DNA of 27,007 nt, from the NCBI GenBank assembly GCA_902796375.1, contig CADBOW010000074.1, positions 1 through 27,007 on the forward strand. The letters are read 5' to 3'. The translations under genes and the position numbers were made by a program. The notes beneath the pieces were generated by a model. The model saw nothing but the letters and a program-made list of their open reading frames with translations, was not told where the DNA came from and did no database searches. This stretch comes from an uncultured Lachnospiraceae bacterium. Its GTDB lineage: Bacteria; Bacillota; Clostridia; Lachnospirales; Lachnospiraceae. This document shows, piece by piece, positions 1 through 7,239 of the stretch (position 1 is the first letter of the stretch; every line of letters begins with the position of its first letter).

Positions 1-97
1 AGGACGGAGTGATCGGATAGATTGCGGAAACCTCGGAGAAAGCATAGGCCACATGTGCCGCTGCCGTATTTCCATCCATAGTTTTGATCTTTCTCAT
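1..97 (-). CDS. nifJ: Pyruvate:ferredoxin (flavodoxin) oxidoreductase, N-terminal fragment
   Basis: Only the first 32 codons lie in the window; the gene continues beyond base 1. The translation contains MDGNTAAAHVAYAFSEVSAI followed by YPITPS, the well-known N-terminal signature of pyruvate:ferredoxin oxidoreductase, where the YPITPS stretch helps build the pyruvate/thiamine diphosphate site. The enzyme oxidatively decarboxylates pyruvate to acetyl-CoA and reduces ferredoxin in the cytoplasm of anaerobes. Its ATG at 97-95 shares one base with the TAA stop of the upstream polyferredoxin gene, and an AGGAGG sits 8 bases upstream inside that gene, so the two are very likely translated as a coupled pair. 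Identification is strong for so short a piece because the motif is highly specific. Whether the remaining protein is intact cannot be seen. Confidence 0.9.
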   Translation of the reverse strand, partial: MRKIKTMDGNTAAAHVAYAFSEVSAIYPITPS

Positions 98-1251
98 TAG
101 CGGTTTCCTCCTTTCCCGGTTTCTCTGTTGTCCAGCGCTTCATTCTCCAGTGCTTCTCTCTGAAGGTAGATATACTCGGGAACACTCTGCTCCCGGATCA
201 CATTATACATGCATACATACTGACACATATTGCAGTTCTCACAAAGCTCCGGATCGATCACGGCATGTCGCTCTTCCATGTAGATCGCGCCGTTGGGGCA
301 GTTTGCCTTACAGTCTTCACAGGCCACACATGCCGAATCGCAGACCTTTCTCTTATCCTCATAATCCGCCGTGGAGGAACAGGGTACCTGCTTCATTCCC
401 TGGTAGGGTACTATGGTGATCAGTCCTTTGGGACAGGCGAAGGTGCAGTCACGGCAGCCCACGCATTTGTCCGGATCCACATAGGCCGTACCATCCACGA
501 TGGATATGGCATCATAGCGGCAGACAGCGGTACAGCTGCCCTGTCCCAGGCATCCGGTGGTGCACAGGCCCAGAGCCTTTGCATCCTGACGGGCCGCTTC
601 CTCACAGCTCTGGATTCCCATGGATTTGTATTTTTCCTGTGCCTTCTTCCCGCCGGAGCAGCGAACGAAGGCCACCTTCTCCTTGATCTTCGTCAGATCA
701 TGCAGCGTATCCACAATGATCTTCTTCCGGCATTTTATGGTGCAGGCTTCACAGCCGGCACATTTCGAATAATCGATGACAGCGTGGTTCTCCACGATGG
801 ATACCGCACCCTTCGGACAGGCACGTACGCACTCACTGCAGGCGATGCATCCGTAGCCGCAGGTCTTACGCACCACTTCCTCTTCCTCCTCTGTGGAAGA
901 ACAGGGAATGAAATTCGTGGCCTTCCGCGGGATCATCCGGATCAGCCCCTGAGGACAAACCTCATCCGCCGCACAGTCTCCGCAGCCATTGCAGAGCTCA
1001 CGGTCTACAACCAGTTTTCCTTCCTCAATACGAAGTGCATTCTGTTTACACACGGAAATGCATGAGCCCACGCCCACACAGCCGCTTCTGCATTCGCCTC
1101 TCTCAAAGCCGGATGCAACCGCCTCCGAACAGGAGCTGCAGCCGCTCTTTGCAAACCGTTTCTTTCCTGCAGCACTTCCGGCACAGGCGACAAATGCGAC
1201 CTCGTCCGACATGCCGGGTGACGCCGGATTGATCTGATTCTTCTTTTCCAT
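97..1251 (-). CDS. Polyferredoxin: tandem duplication of an RnfB-like 4Fe-4S module
   Basis: This 384-aa, cysteine-rich soluble protein consists of two related halves, residues about 18-183 and 193-357. Each starts with VAFV.C.G, then an SC..A segment, a C...C..G.C...C motif, and then two or more CxxCxxC(x3-4)CP clusters, in the order seen in the ferredoxin part of RnfB. Clusters at about C54-C68, C87-C99, C131-C145 and C164-C174 in copy one recur in copy two. There is no N-terminal membrane helix, unlike true RnfB, so it is presumably cytoplasmic. It directly precedes and overlaps the PFOR gene, which suggests an electron acceptor or shuttle for pyruvate oxidation (inference). The start chosen is ATG at 1251, with GGGGG about 7 bases upstream; M14 is a possible alternative. 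A weak TATAAA box lies in the 60-base gap after mazG, without a clear -35. Confidence 0.85.
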   Translation of the reverse strand: MEKKNQINPASPGMSDEVAFVACAGSAAGKKRFAKSGCSSCSEAVASGFERGECRSGCVGVGSCISVCKQNALRIEEGKLVVDRELCNGCGDCAADEVCPQGLIRMIPRKATNFIPCSSTEEEEEVVRKTCGYGCIACSECVRACPKGAVSIVENHAVIDYSKCAGCEACTIKCRKKIIVDTLHDLTKIKEKVAFVRCSGGKKAQEKYKSMGIQSCEEAARQDAKALGLCTTGCLGQGSCTAVCRYDAISIVDGTAYVDPDKCVGCRDCTFACPKGLITIVPYQGMKQVPCSSTADYEDKRKVCDSACVACEDCKANCPNGAIYMEERHAVIDPELCENCNMCQYVCMYNVIREQSVPEYIYLQREALENEALDNRETGKGGNR

Positions 1252-1311
1252 TTTGGTACCCCCATATTGAAATTTATAGTTACTACTATCGTTTTTTGTT
1301 CTTTCGCTTAT

Positions 1312-1800
1312 CTAGGAATTCGTATCCCTATCAAAACCTTTTCTTCGCTCCGCTGTCCCGATCAGCGCTTCCGCTTCCTTCATCGCAGCCCTGAGATACG
1401 GCTCCTGCCATTCCTTTCCGGCCTTCTCCGCCCTTTTGATCTCCTCCCATGCCGCATGACGCTCGTCATCGGAAGCATATTCCGCTCCGCTGAAGACGTG
1501 AGGATGGCGTCGGATCATTTTCTCCGAAACGGTTCTGGCTACATCCTCCAGCGTGAAGAGTCCTTCCTCTTCGGCGATCACTGCATGAAATACGATCTGA
1601 AGAAGGAGATCTCCCAGTTCCTCTCTCAGATTCTCCGGATCTCCCGTATCCGTCAGGATATTGATCCCGGAGATTACCTCCACGGCTTCCTCTACACAGG
1701 TGGTTTTCAGGCTCTCATGTGTCTGGATCCGGTCCCATGGACATCCGTCCTCCGCCCGAAGACGTTCTACCACTTCCTTTAAACGTTTTATCTCATCCAT
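1312..1800 (-). CDS. mazG: MazG-type nucleoside triphosphate pyrophosphohydrolase
   Basis: The protein begins MDEIKRLKEVVERLRAEDGC and continues with PWD, the standard opening of the MazG house-cleaning pyrophosphohydrolase. The metal-binding EExxE region is present as VEEAVE (E37, E38, E41), followed by EELGDLLLQ with E61 and D64. It hydrolyses non-canonical or excess NTPs to NMP and pyrophosphate. At 162 aa it has one MazG domain, shorter than the two-domain E. coli enzyme of about 263 aa, as in many Firmicutes. The frame is open to a GTG at 1809, but the ATG at 1800 matches the family N-terminus and is preferred; the ribosome site (GTGGGA) is weak. It is the fifth gene of a minus-strand string, 33 bases after the preceding stop. 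Confidence 0.9.
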   Translation of the reverse strand: MDEIKRLKEVVERLRAEDGCPWDRIQTHESLKTTCVEEAVEVISGINILTDTGDPENLREELGDLLLQIVFHAVIAEEEGLFTLEDVARTVSEKMIRRHPHVFSGAEYASDDERHAAWEEIKRAEKAGKEWQEPYLRAAMKEAEALIGTAERRKGFDRDTNS

Positions 1801-1833
1801 AGATCCCACTCTCGCTGTTTTCTTCTTCCTGTT

Positions 1834-2325
1834 TCAGTGCAGCCCCATCTGCTGCCGGATCCGCTTCATGCGTTCATCCAAAACATGCCACACATCCTCA
1901 AGCGGCCAGGGAAGCGACAGGATATAATCCCGATCCTTATCCGTCAGTCCCGTCAGTCGTTTCATAAAGGCCTCCCGGTGCTGATAGAGCTCCCGCCCGA
2001 AGGAGCATTTCACATATTCCTCTCCCGGTGCCGGAACCTCCTCCACCACCTGACGTAATGACGTTCTTCCGTATGCACCCTCGTCACGCACATAGGAAAC
2101 CTTTCGGATCATGCCCTTCTCCGGCGGCGACAGTCGGATCCTTCCGATCTTCAGATAGTGCTTCCAGACCATCTCAGCCACCAGTTCCTTCTTTGTGGGA
2201 AAAGGGAGCTGTCCTACAATCTCCGTAACAGACAGCCCCTGATCCGCCAAATGCCGCACAGCATCTCCGCTTGCGAAATCATTTATGAAATTGGCAAGTG
2301 CCGTATCAAATGTCTTCTCGCTCAT
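1834..2325 (-). CDS. Conserved-looking hypothetical protein with an HTH-like segment
   Basis: I do not recognise a named family with certainty. The 163-aa protein is soluble, without a signal peptide or membrane helix. Residues about 12-55 (FINDFASGDAVRHLADQGLS, then VTEIVGQL and a helix ending VWKHYL) read like a helix-turn-helix, so a DNA-binding or adaptor role is possible but unproven. The remainder contains a short basic strand region and a C-terminal helical segment ending RIRQQMGLH. The start is placed at the ATG at 2325 (MSEKTFDTAL), because the only upstream in-frame start is a GTG eight codons earlier; a GGGAAG lies 8 bases before the ATG. It sits between the tautomerase and mazG genes with short gaps and is probably co-transcribed with them. 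Confidence 0.7.
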   Translation of the reverse strand: MSEKTFDTALANFINDFASGDAVRHLADQGLSVTEIVGQLPFPTKKELVAEMVWKHYLKIGRIRLSPPEKGMIRKVSYVRDEGAYGRTSLRQVVEEVPAPGEEYVKCSFGRELYQHREAFMKRLTGLTDKDRDYILSLPWPLEDVWHVLDERMKRIRQQMGLH

Positions 2326-2372
2326 GCCGATCTTCCCGGTATCTCCCACGGAACAGCATCTGCTGTCTCATC

Positions 2373-2714
2373 TCAGAAGTTTCTTCCGTTCCAACCCCAG
2401 TCCTTTGTCGTTCTGTATTCGACGTAAATATGATCTCCGGGGATTCCCAGCTCCTCCTGATATATCTCGCAGATCCTCTCCGTCATCCGTTCGAAGGCCG
2501 CGGAATTCGGAGAACCAAGCAGGTCTACGGAGACAAACGCTCCCTTCTCCAGCTTCTCACCTGCAAAATAAAGACAGTATTCATCTTCAAATCCTACCAT
2601 CAGATAGCTTTCCGGCTTCCCAATCAGCTGTGCAGCCTGTCCCAGCTTCGCCTTGATCACATCCTTCTTCTCATCGCTCACCTTCACGGTGATCCTGGAA
2701 TTAATAAACGGCAT
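2373..2714 (-). CDS. MIF-family (macrophage migration inhibitory factor-like) tautomerase
   Basis: This 113-aa protein starts MPFINSRITVKVS, so the catalytic amino-terminal proline (Pro2 before Met removal) of the tautomerase superfamily is present. Further family signs are YLMVGFED, the VDLLGSPN turn, and the C-terminal IYVEYRTTKDWGWNGRNF, which lines up with the C-terminal region of animal MIF (DRVYINYYDMNA...GWNNSTF). The length, about 114 aa, is that of MIF rather than the 60-70 aa of 4-oxalocrotonate tautomerase. The expected activity is keto-enol tautomerisation of phenylpyruvate-like substrates, with the true substrate unknown. An AGGAGG is 9 bases upstream of the ATG. There is no signal peptide. 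Neighbours on both sides are in the same direction with 25-47 base gaps. Confidence 0.88.
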   Translation of the reverse strand: MPFINSRITVKVSDEKKDVIKAKLGQAAQLIGKPESYLMVGFEDEYCLYFAGEKLEKGAFVSVDLLGSPNSAAFERMTERICEIYQEELGIPGDHIYVEYRTTKDWGWNGRNF

Positions 2715-2738
2715 TTTCTTATCCTCCTTTAATGGTAT

Positions 2739-3446
2739 CTACTCTGATCCGGCCTTCCGCTTCAGGGTCCGGAGATATTCCTTCTGTTCCGGTGTGATCC
2801 TGTAGCTCTCAACAGCCTTCTGGATCGTCTTGTTATGAGTCCATTGCTCCAATCGTTTCTCCTCGATAAAAGGGAGAACCGTCTCATACTGCTTTGCAAG
2901 CGCTGTTGCAAAGTACCAGGCGATCATCATATTCACATAGTATTCCCCGGATCGGATCTTGGCCACCCACTCCGGATACTCCGGGTCAAAATCGTCTCCC
3001 AGAAAATGCTCCATCAGCATGCCGACACCGAACCGGATGGTATAGGTCTCTCCGGACCGGATCCATTTCCGGATCTCCTGCAGCAGCTGGGTCTTATGCT
3101 TCCTGAATATCTTCGGCGACATCTGGTCACAGGTGGCCCAGTTATCCACATAGGGCAGGAAGCGTTTCACTTCCGTCATGCATCTGTCATAATCCTTCAT
3201 TTCCGAAAGAAGAAATGCATGAATCTGATTCATATCAAAATATCGATGGGGCAATTCATTCAGAAAGTCGGATATATCTTCCCTTTTGATCAGCTCCTTC
3301 GCGTATTTTCGAAGCTCCGGGGTCCTCACTCCGATGAGAGTCTCTGCGTCAACCGAAGGGATCGTCCTCATCTGCAATTCTCTGTATTTCAGATCCTGCA
3401 GACGAAACAGTTCTTCTTCAATCTCCCCGCTGATTGTTTTCTCCAT
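2739..3446 (-). CDS. AlkD-like DNA alkylation repair protein (HEAT-repeat glycosylase family)
   Basis: The 235-aa all-helical protein matches the DNA alkylation repair (AlkD/AlkC) family. It has YVDNWATCDQMSPK in the region that holds the catalytic Asp and DNA-contacting Trp of AlkD, followed by TIRFGVGMLMEHFL, YYVNMMIAWYFATALAKQY and KTIQKAVESYRI near the C-terminus. AlkD enzymes remove N3- and N7-alkylated bases without flipping them. The length is typical (about 225-240 aa). The ATG at 3446 has GGGGAAG upstream. It lies 25 bases before the tautomerase gene and 20 bases after the repeat-containing membrane protein gene, so it belongs to the same string. Many members of this branch in Clostridia have not been tested biochemically, so substrate scope is uncertain. 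Confidence 0.85.
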   Translation of the reverse strand: MEKTISGEIEEELFRLQDLKYRELQMRTIPSVDAETLIGVRTPELRKYAKELIKREDISDFLNELPHRYFDMNQIHAFLLSEMKDYDRCMTEVKRFLPYVDNWATCDQMSPKIFRKHKTQLLQEIRKWIRSGETYTIRFGVGMLMEHFLGDDFDPEYPEWVAKIRSGEYYVNMMIAWYFATALAKQYETVLPFIEEKRLEQWTHNKTIQKAVESYRITPEQKEYLRTLKRKAGSE

Positions 3447-3466
3447 ATCATCTTCCCCGTTTCGTA

Positions 3467-4564
3467 TTATTTTCCATCAAAATCATCCAGCGAGATCATA
3501 TCCGAATCATTGATCTCCTGCTGACCATAGCCCTTCTCTCTTCCATAGTTCATCAATGCATCAAAGCTTTCCTGCGGATTTCCTGTGCTCACCGGTCCGC
3601 CGTAGTTCTGGGCATCGTCATAGCCCTGCGCTCCGCCATAGCCCTGCGCTCCGCCGTAGCCCTGCGCTCCGCCGTAACCCTGCGCTCCGCCGTAGCCCTG
3701 TGCTCCGCCGTAACCCTGCGCTCCGCCGTAGCCCTGTGCCGCACCGTAGCCCGCTGCTGCGCCATAGCCCGCTGCTCCACCATAACCCTGTGCTCCGCCG
3801 TAACCCTGCGGTCCGCCGTAGCCCGGTGCTCCGCCATAACCCTGCGGTCCCGCTCCGTAGGGCTGGAAAGAAGCGAAACTTCCATATCGATCGGATTTCT
3901 TCTGCTGCTGGAAATATGTAGCCTGTGATACCTGTTTGAAATGCAGACCCGCAAAGAGAAGGATCAGGAAATTCATTACCAGGATGGAAATCTGGATCCA
4001 CCGATCCGTGGGGGTTGTTGCCAGCATATCCAACGGCGACTGTCCCAGACCGATCGAGGAAAGAATGATCATCACAATCCCGGTGGCATATGTCAGAGGC
4101 GCCTGAAGCCATTTCGATCCGGAAGGCGAAGGATCCTCCTCTGCATTCCTTGCGAAGAATCCGGACAGGATATAGCAGAGTCCGAAACATATCATGGCTC
4201 CGTAGATCAGGATCAGCTGCCAGCGGAAAAGAATACTTGCTGCACCCCCTCCTACCGCTTTGAACAGAAAGATCACTACCACGAAATACTCTGCCAGGAT
4301 CAATCCGCCCACACCTATGATGGTTTTCGAATACAGTTCATTTTTGGCCATGATCAGGAAAAGTCCCGCTGCTCCCATAGCCAGAACCAGAACTCCTTCC
4401 GCTATCACCGTCACCCAGATCTGCCAGTCCAGCTTGATATTATAATCCATATACTGCTTCACGATCTTGACCGAGTTGACAAAACCCACCGTACGAATGA
4501 TCGCATTTATCACCAGCATGACTCCGGCGATACTACTGAATGCTGTCTGTTTTGCGTTTTGCAT
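3467..4564 (-). CDS. Multi-pass membrane protein with a GYGGAQ hexapeptide-repeat tail
   Basis: The 365-aa protein has about six membrane helices in residues 10-215, then a cytoplasmic or exposed tail. The tail begins with a Gln/Lys-rich linker (QQQKKSDRYG) and contains 13 tandem hexapeptides of the form GYGGAQ, flanked by PYGAGPQ and NYGGPV, and ends in an acidic stretch (DSDMISLDDFDGK). I do not recognise the membrane domain as a named family. Tyr/Gly/Gln-rich low-complexity tails can drive self-association, but nothing here proves that. The start is the ATG at 4564 with GGGGGAG 6 bases upstream. It is the first gene of the minus-strand string, and upstream lies the hairpin array (4592-4870), which would form its leader if the promoter at 4872-4877 is used. 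Confidence 0.8.
   Translation of the reverse strand: MQNAKQTAFSSIAGVMLVINAIIRTVGFVNSVKIVKQYMDYNIKLDWQIWVTVIAEGVLVLAMGAAGLFLIMAKNELYSKTIIGVGGLILAEYFVVVIFLFKAVGGGAASILFRWQLILIYGAMICFGLCYILSGFFARNAEEDPSPSGSKWLQAPLTYATGIVMIILSSIGLGQSPLDMLATTPTDRWIQISILVMNFLILLFAGLHFKQVSQATYFQQQKKSDRYGSFASFQPYGAGPQGYGGAPGYGGPQGYGGAQGYGGAAGYGAAAGYGAAQGYGGAQGYGGAQGYGGAQGYGGAQGYGGAQGYGGAQGYDDAQNYGGPVSTGNPQESFDALMNYGREKGYGQQEINDSDMISLDDFDGK
3608..3841 (-). repeat. 18-bp coding tandem repeat, 13 units
   Basis: Thirteen in-frame 18-bp units encode GYGGAQ or close variants (GYGGAP, GYGGPQ, GYGGAA, GYGAAA, GYGAAQ, GYDDAQ). Six consecutive units near the 3' end are GYGGAQ and differ only at a few third-codon positions, so they are a recent expansion. 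Units toward the N-terminal side are more diverged. The near-identity makes copy-number change by slippage or recombination likely. Confidence 0.95.
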
Positions 4565-4591
4565 ATTTCTCCCCCTTTAAAAATACCGTTC

Positions 4592-4870
4592 TCCCTCGCT
4601 TCGCTCAGGCAATCTGTGCAAGGTCGTTCTTCGAACGCCCTTCATCTGCTTCGCAGATGTACGGTGCTTCGCACCGTGCATCCTCGCCCCGCTCGGATTA
4701 TGCCCCTGCTGCGCAGTGGCATAACCAGTCCGTGGCTATGTACCATGCCTTTGCTTCGCAAAGCCATGCACGGATGACTTCGTCATCCGGGTCGCCGCTT
4801 CGCGTCGGTATCCCTCGCTTCGCTCAGGACCACGGGGCCCTCCCTCGCTTCGCTCGGGCAATCCCGTGGC
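4592..4870. repeat. Array of GCGAAGC-core mini-hairpins in a divergent intergenic region
   Basis: This non-coding stretch contains at least six perfect or near-perfect hairpins, all with loop TTC on plus (GAA on minus): 4625-4637 (5-bp stem), 4643-4659 (7 bp), 4661-4677 (7 bp), 4744-4768 (6 bp, one mismatch, 4 bp), 4771-4789 (8 bp), plus 4698-4724 with loop TGC. Between them lie three copies of CTCGCTTCGCTC (starting near 4594, 4813 and 4844) and two degenerate copies (near 4683 and 4796). The stem sequences differ from each other, but both arms always match. An outer pair CCACGGG/CCCGTGG (about 4830-4836 and 4863-4869) encloses the last copy. Stop codons and the repeats argue against coding. 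Confidence 0.9.
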
Positions 4871-4871
4871 T

Positions 4872-4877
4872 ATTATA
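4872..4877 (-). promoter_or_regulatory. Extended -10 promoter candidate for the minus-strand string
   Basis: On the minus strand the sequence reads TGGTATAAT, a perfect TATAAT with the TGn extension. A -35 is poor (TTCTGT at an 18-base spacing). Transcription from here would start near 4864 and carry the whole hairpin array as a 5' leader of about 300 bases before the ATG at 4564. No better promoter is visible between the array and that gene. Confidence 0.55.
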
Positions 4878-4945
4878 CCATATTCTTTGGCGGAACAGAA
4901 CCTTTATCAATGCATTTTTCATTCTGTTCTTTCTTGGAACGATAG

Positions 4946-4974
4946 TAGACTTCCATACGGAACGATGCTATAAT
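4946..4974 (+). promoter_or_regulatory. Sigma-A-type promoter of the diguanylate cyclase gene
   Basis: TAGACT at 4946-4951 and a perfect TATAAT at 4969-4974 are separated by 17 bases. The start codon is 34 bases downstream of the -10 box, giving a short leader with an AAGGAG at 4995-5000. Confidence 0.75.
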
Positions 4975-5007
4975 TATGGCGATTTATTCTAAGTAAGGAG
5001 AATTCCC

Positions 5008-7239
5008 GTGTCAGAAAACAGAAGGAAAAAATCAAAACAGCGCCGGATCCTCCGGTTCCTGAAGCCGTATGCACTCCTCATTTGTCTTACGGCTGTTTTG
5101 CTTGGGTCCTTTTCTGTTTTTGCCGATTCTCCTGAGGCCGCATCGGAGCAGAGCCGGGAAGCAGACCAGGTGACAGACACCGGGAAAACGGTACGGGTCG
5201 GCTGGTACGAATCCAAATTCCATCACATGGACAAATACGGAAGGCGTTCCGGCTACGGATATGAATTTCAGCGGAAGGTTGCAGCCTATACCGGATGGAA
5301 CTATGAATATGTGGATGGAACCTGGCCCGAGCTTTTTGAGAAGCTGCAGAAGGGCGAGATCGACCTGCTGACAGATGTTTCCTATCTTGAGGAGCGCACC
5401 AAAAAGATACTCTATACATCACTTCCCATGGGCAGCGAATCGTATTATATCTTCACGTCTGTGAATAACAGTGAGATCACAGCCGATAATACCAATTCCT
5501 TAAAGGGGAAGCATGTGGGCGTTGATAAAGGCAGCATCCAGTCCGGCATGTTCAGGGACTGGGCCAAAATGCACGGAATCGAAGTGGACCTTATGGAGCT
5601 CTCCGTCTCTCAGGAAAAGGCCATGCAGATGCTGATGGACGGAGAAATGGACGCCTACGTGATGCTGGATTCCTTCGGGGATCCGGAGAAGATCGTGCCG
5701 GTCTGGAAGGTGGGATCCTCCGATTTCTTCTTCGGAGTAAACAAAAACCGCCCTGATCTGCTGGAGGAGCTGGATAACGCCCTGAGCAAGATTCAGGATG
5801 AAAATGTAAATTACAGCCAGCAGCTGTATGATAAATACCTGACAACCCCGGGAACAAGCTACTATCTTAATTCCGAGGAGCTGAAGTGGTTATCCGATCA
5901 CGGAAAGATCCGGATCGGATATCAGGATAATTATCTGGCATTCTGTGCCCTGGACGAATCCACAGGCGGACTGACCGGTGCGCTGAAGGATTATCTGGCC
6001 TATGCATCCTCCGGACTTGGAAATGCATTGCTGGATTTCGAGCCCGTATGCTATTCCACCTCATCCGAGGCCCTCGAAGCTCTGAAGAAGGGCGAGATTG
6101 ACTGTGTATTCCCTGCAAACCTCTCTGATTATGATGCTGAGGAAATGGATCTGGTGGTCACAGCCCCTCTCATGCAGACGGAAATGGACGCCGTAGTTCG
6201 GGCGGATGAGCAGAAGGAATTCATCCGAAAGTCCGATATCACCGTAGCAGTCAATGAAGGGAATACCAACTATGAAATCTTCCTGGAGGACCATTTCCCC
6301 GGTTGGAAAACAGCATATTTCAAGGATACACCCGCCGGATTGGATGCAGTGGCCGCAGGGGACGCAGACTGTGTCATCATCAGCAATTATCGGTTCAGCA
6401 ACATTTCCAAGCAATGTGAGAAGCTTCATCTGACCACCGTCTATACCGGCGTGGATATGGATTACTGCATCGCCATCCGTGAAGGGGAAAGCGTCCTGTA
6501 TTCCATCCTCTCCAAGGTCATTCGTGTTGTTCCCGAATCCGTAACAAACTCCGCACTGACCTACTACTCCACCGAGGATATGAAAATCGGTTTTCTGGAT
6601 TTCGTCAAGGATCATCTGATGGTCATCCTGCTTTCGTTCATTCTGATCATTCTGGTCATTCTTGCTCTCCTGATCCGCAGCATCCGCGCAGAACGAAAGG
6701 TGGATGAAGAGCACCATCTGGTTGTGGACCTTAACAAAAAGGTTTTCGTGGATCCCCTTACAAATGTTCGGAACAAAGGAGCATTTAACGAATATGTCCA
6801 AAAGCTTCAGAAGCAGCTGGACAAAACCGGCAAAGTGGACTTCGCCATGGGTATGCTGGATTGTGACAACCTGAAAAAGATCAATGATGAATACGGACAT
6901 GACAAAGGAGACGTATATCTGAAGGGTGCCAGCCGGCTGATCTGTCATGTATTCCGACACAGTCCGGTGTTCCGGATCGGCGGAGATGAATTTGCCGTCA
7001 TCATTGAAAATGAAGACTATCGTAACATGGAGGGTGTGATCAAATCCTTCTACCGGCGGCGGAAGGAGATCTGTTCTCTGGCCGAAAATGAATGGGACGA
7101 GGTCCACATTTCCCTGGGGATCGCCGTATATGATGCCGACGTGGATCAGAATCTGCAGGATACCATCCGCCGGGCGGATAAGATCATGTATGAAAATAAG
7201 AAGATCGGAAAGAATCATTTTAAGAAAGCGTATCGATAA
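5008..7239 (+). CDS. Solute-sensing diguanylate cyclase: two SBP-type domains, one membrane helix, GGDEF
   Basis: The 743-aa protein begins with a basic segment and a membrane/signal helix (about residues 20-42). Two tandem family-3 solute-binding folds follow (about 52-285, with VRVGWYESKFHHMD.YG and repeated DLLTDVSY-like motifs; and about 296-520, with GKIRIGYQDNYLAFCA). A membrane helix lies at about 538-557 and a cytoplasmic GGDEF domain at about 575-740. The GGDEF signature is intact at 658-662 (RIGGDEFAVI), so it should make c-di-GMP. The residues where the inhibitory RxxD motif normally sits read FRHS, so product inhibition at that site is probably lost. The start is a GTG at 5008 with AAGGAG 7 bases upstream. 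It has its own promoter and a terminator. The ligand is unknown; the family-3 fold often binds amino acids. Confidence 0.9.
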   Translation: MSENRRKKSKQRRILRFLKPYALLICLTAVLLGSFSVFADSPEAASEQSREADQVTDTGKTVRVGWYESKFHHMDKYGRRSGYGYEFQRKVAAYTGWNYEYVDGTWPELFEKLQKGEIDLLTDVSYLEERTKKILYTSLPMGSESYYIFTSVNNSEITADNTNSLKGKHVGVDKGSIQSGMFRDWAKMHGIEVDLMELSVSQEKAMQMLMDGEMDAYVMLDSFGDPEKIVPVWKVGSSDFFFGVNKNRPDLLEELDNALSKIQDENVNYSQQLYDKYLTTPGTSYYLNSEELKWLSDHGKIRIGYQDNYLAFCALDESTGGLTGALKDYLAYASSGLGNALLDFEPVCYSTSSEALEALKKGEIDCVFPANLSDYDAEEMDLVVTAPLMQTEMDAVVRADEQKEFIRKSDITVAVNEGNTNYEIFLEDHFPGWKTAYFKDTPAGLDAVAAGDADCVIISNYRFSNISKQCEKLHLTTVYTGVDMDYCIAIREGESVLYSILSKVIRVVPESVTNSALTYYSTEDMKIGFLDFVKDHLMVILLSFILIILVILALLIRSIRAERKVDEEHHLVVDLNKKVFVDPLTNVRNKGAFNEYVQKLQKQLDKTGKVDFAMGMLDCDNLKKINDEYGHDKGDVYLKGASRLICHVFRHSPVFRIGGDEFAVIIENEDYRNMEGVIKSFYRRRKEICSLAENEWDEVHISLGIAVYDADVDQNLQDTIRRADKIMYENKKIGKNHFKKAYR

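Noticed and set aside
265..1065. 266-aa open frame on the plus strand
   Set aside because: It is antisense to the polyferredoxin gene, whose cysteine clusters are unmistakable.
3608..3841. CRISPR array
   Set aside because: The 18-bp units are contiguous without spacers, in frame, and encode GYGGAQ hexapeptides.
3434..3928. Arg/Leu/Ser/Ala repeat-rich open frames on the plus and other minus frames
   Set aside because: These are alternative readings of the 18-bp tandem repeat and carry no family signature.
4592..4870. CRISPR array or insertion-sequence end
   Set aside because: There is no constant repeat with unique spacers of equal length, and no transposase or terminal inverted repeat with target duplication. 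The constant part is only the loop and box.
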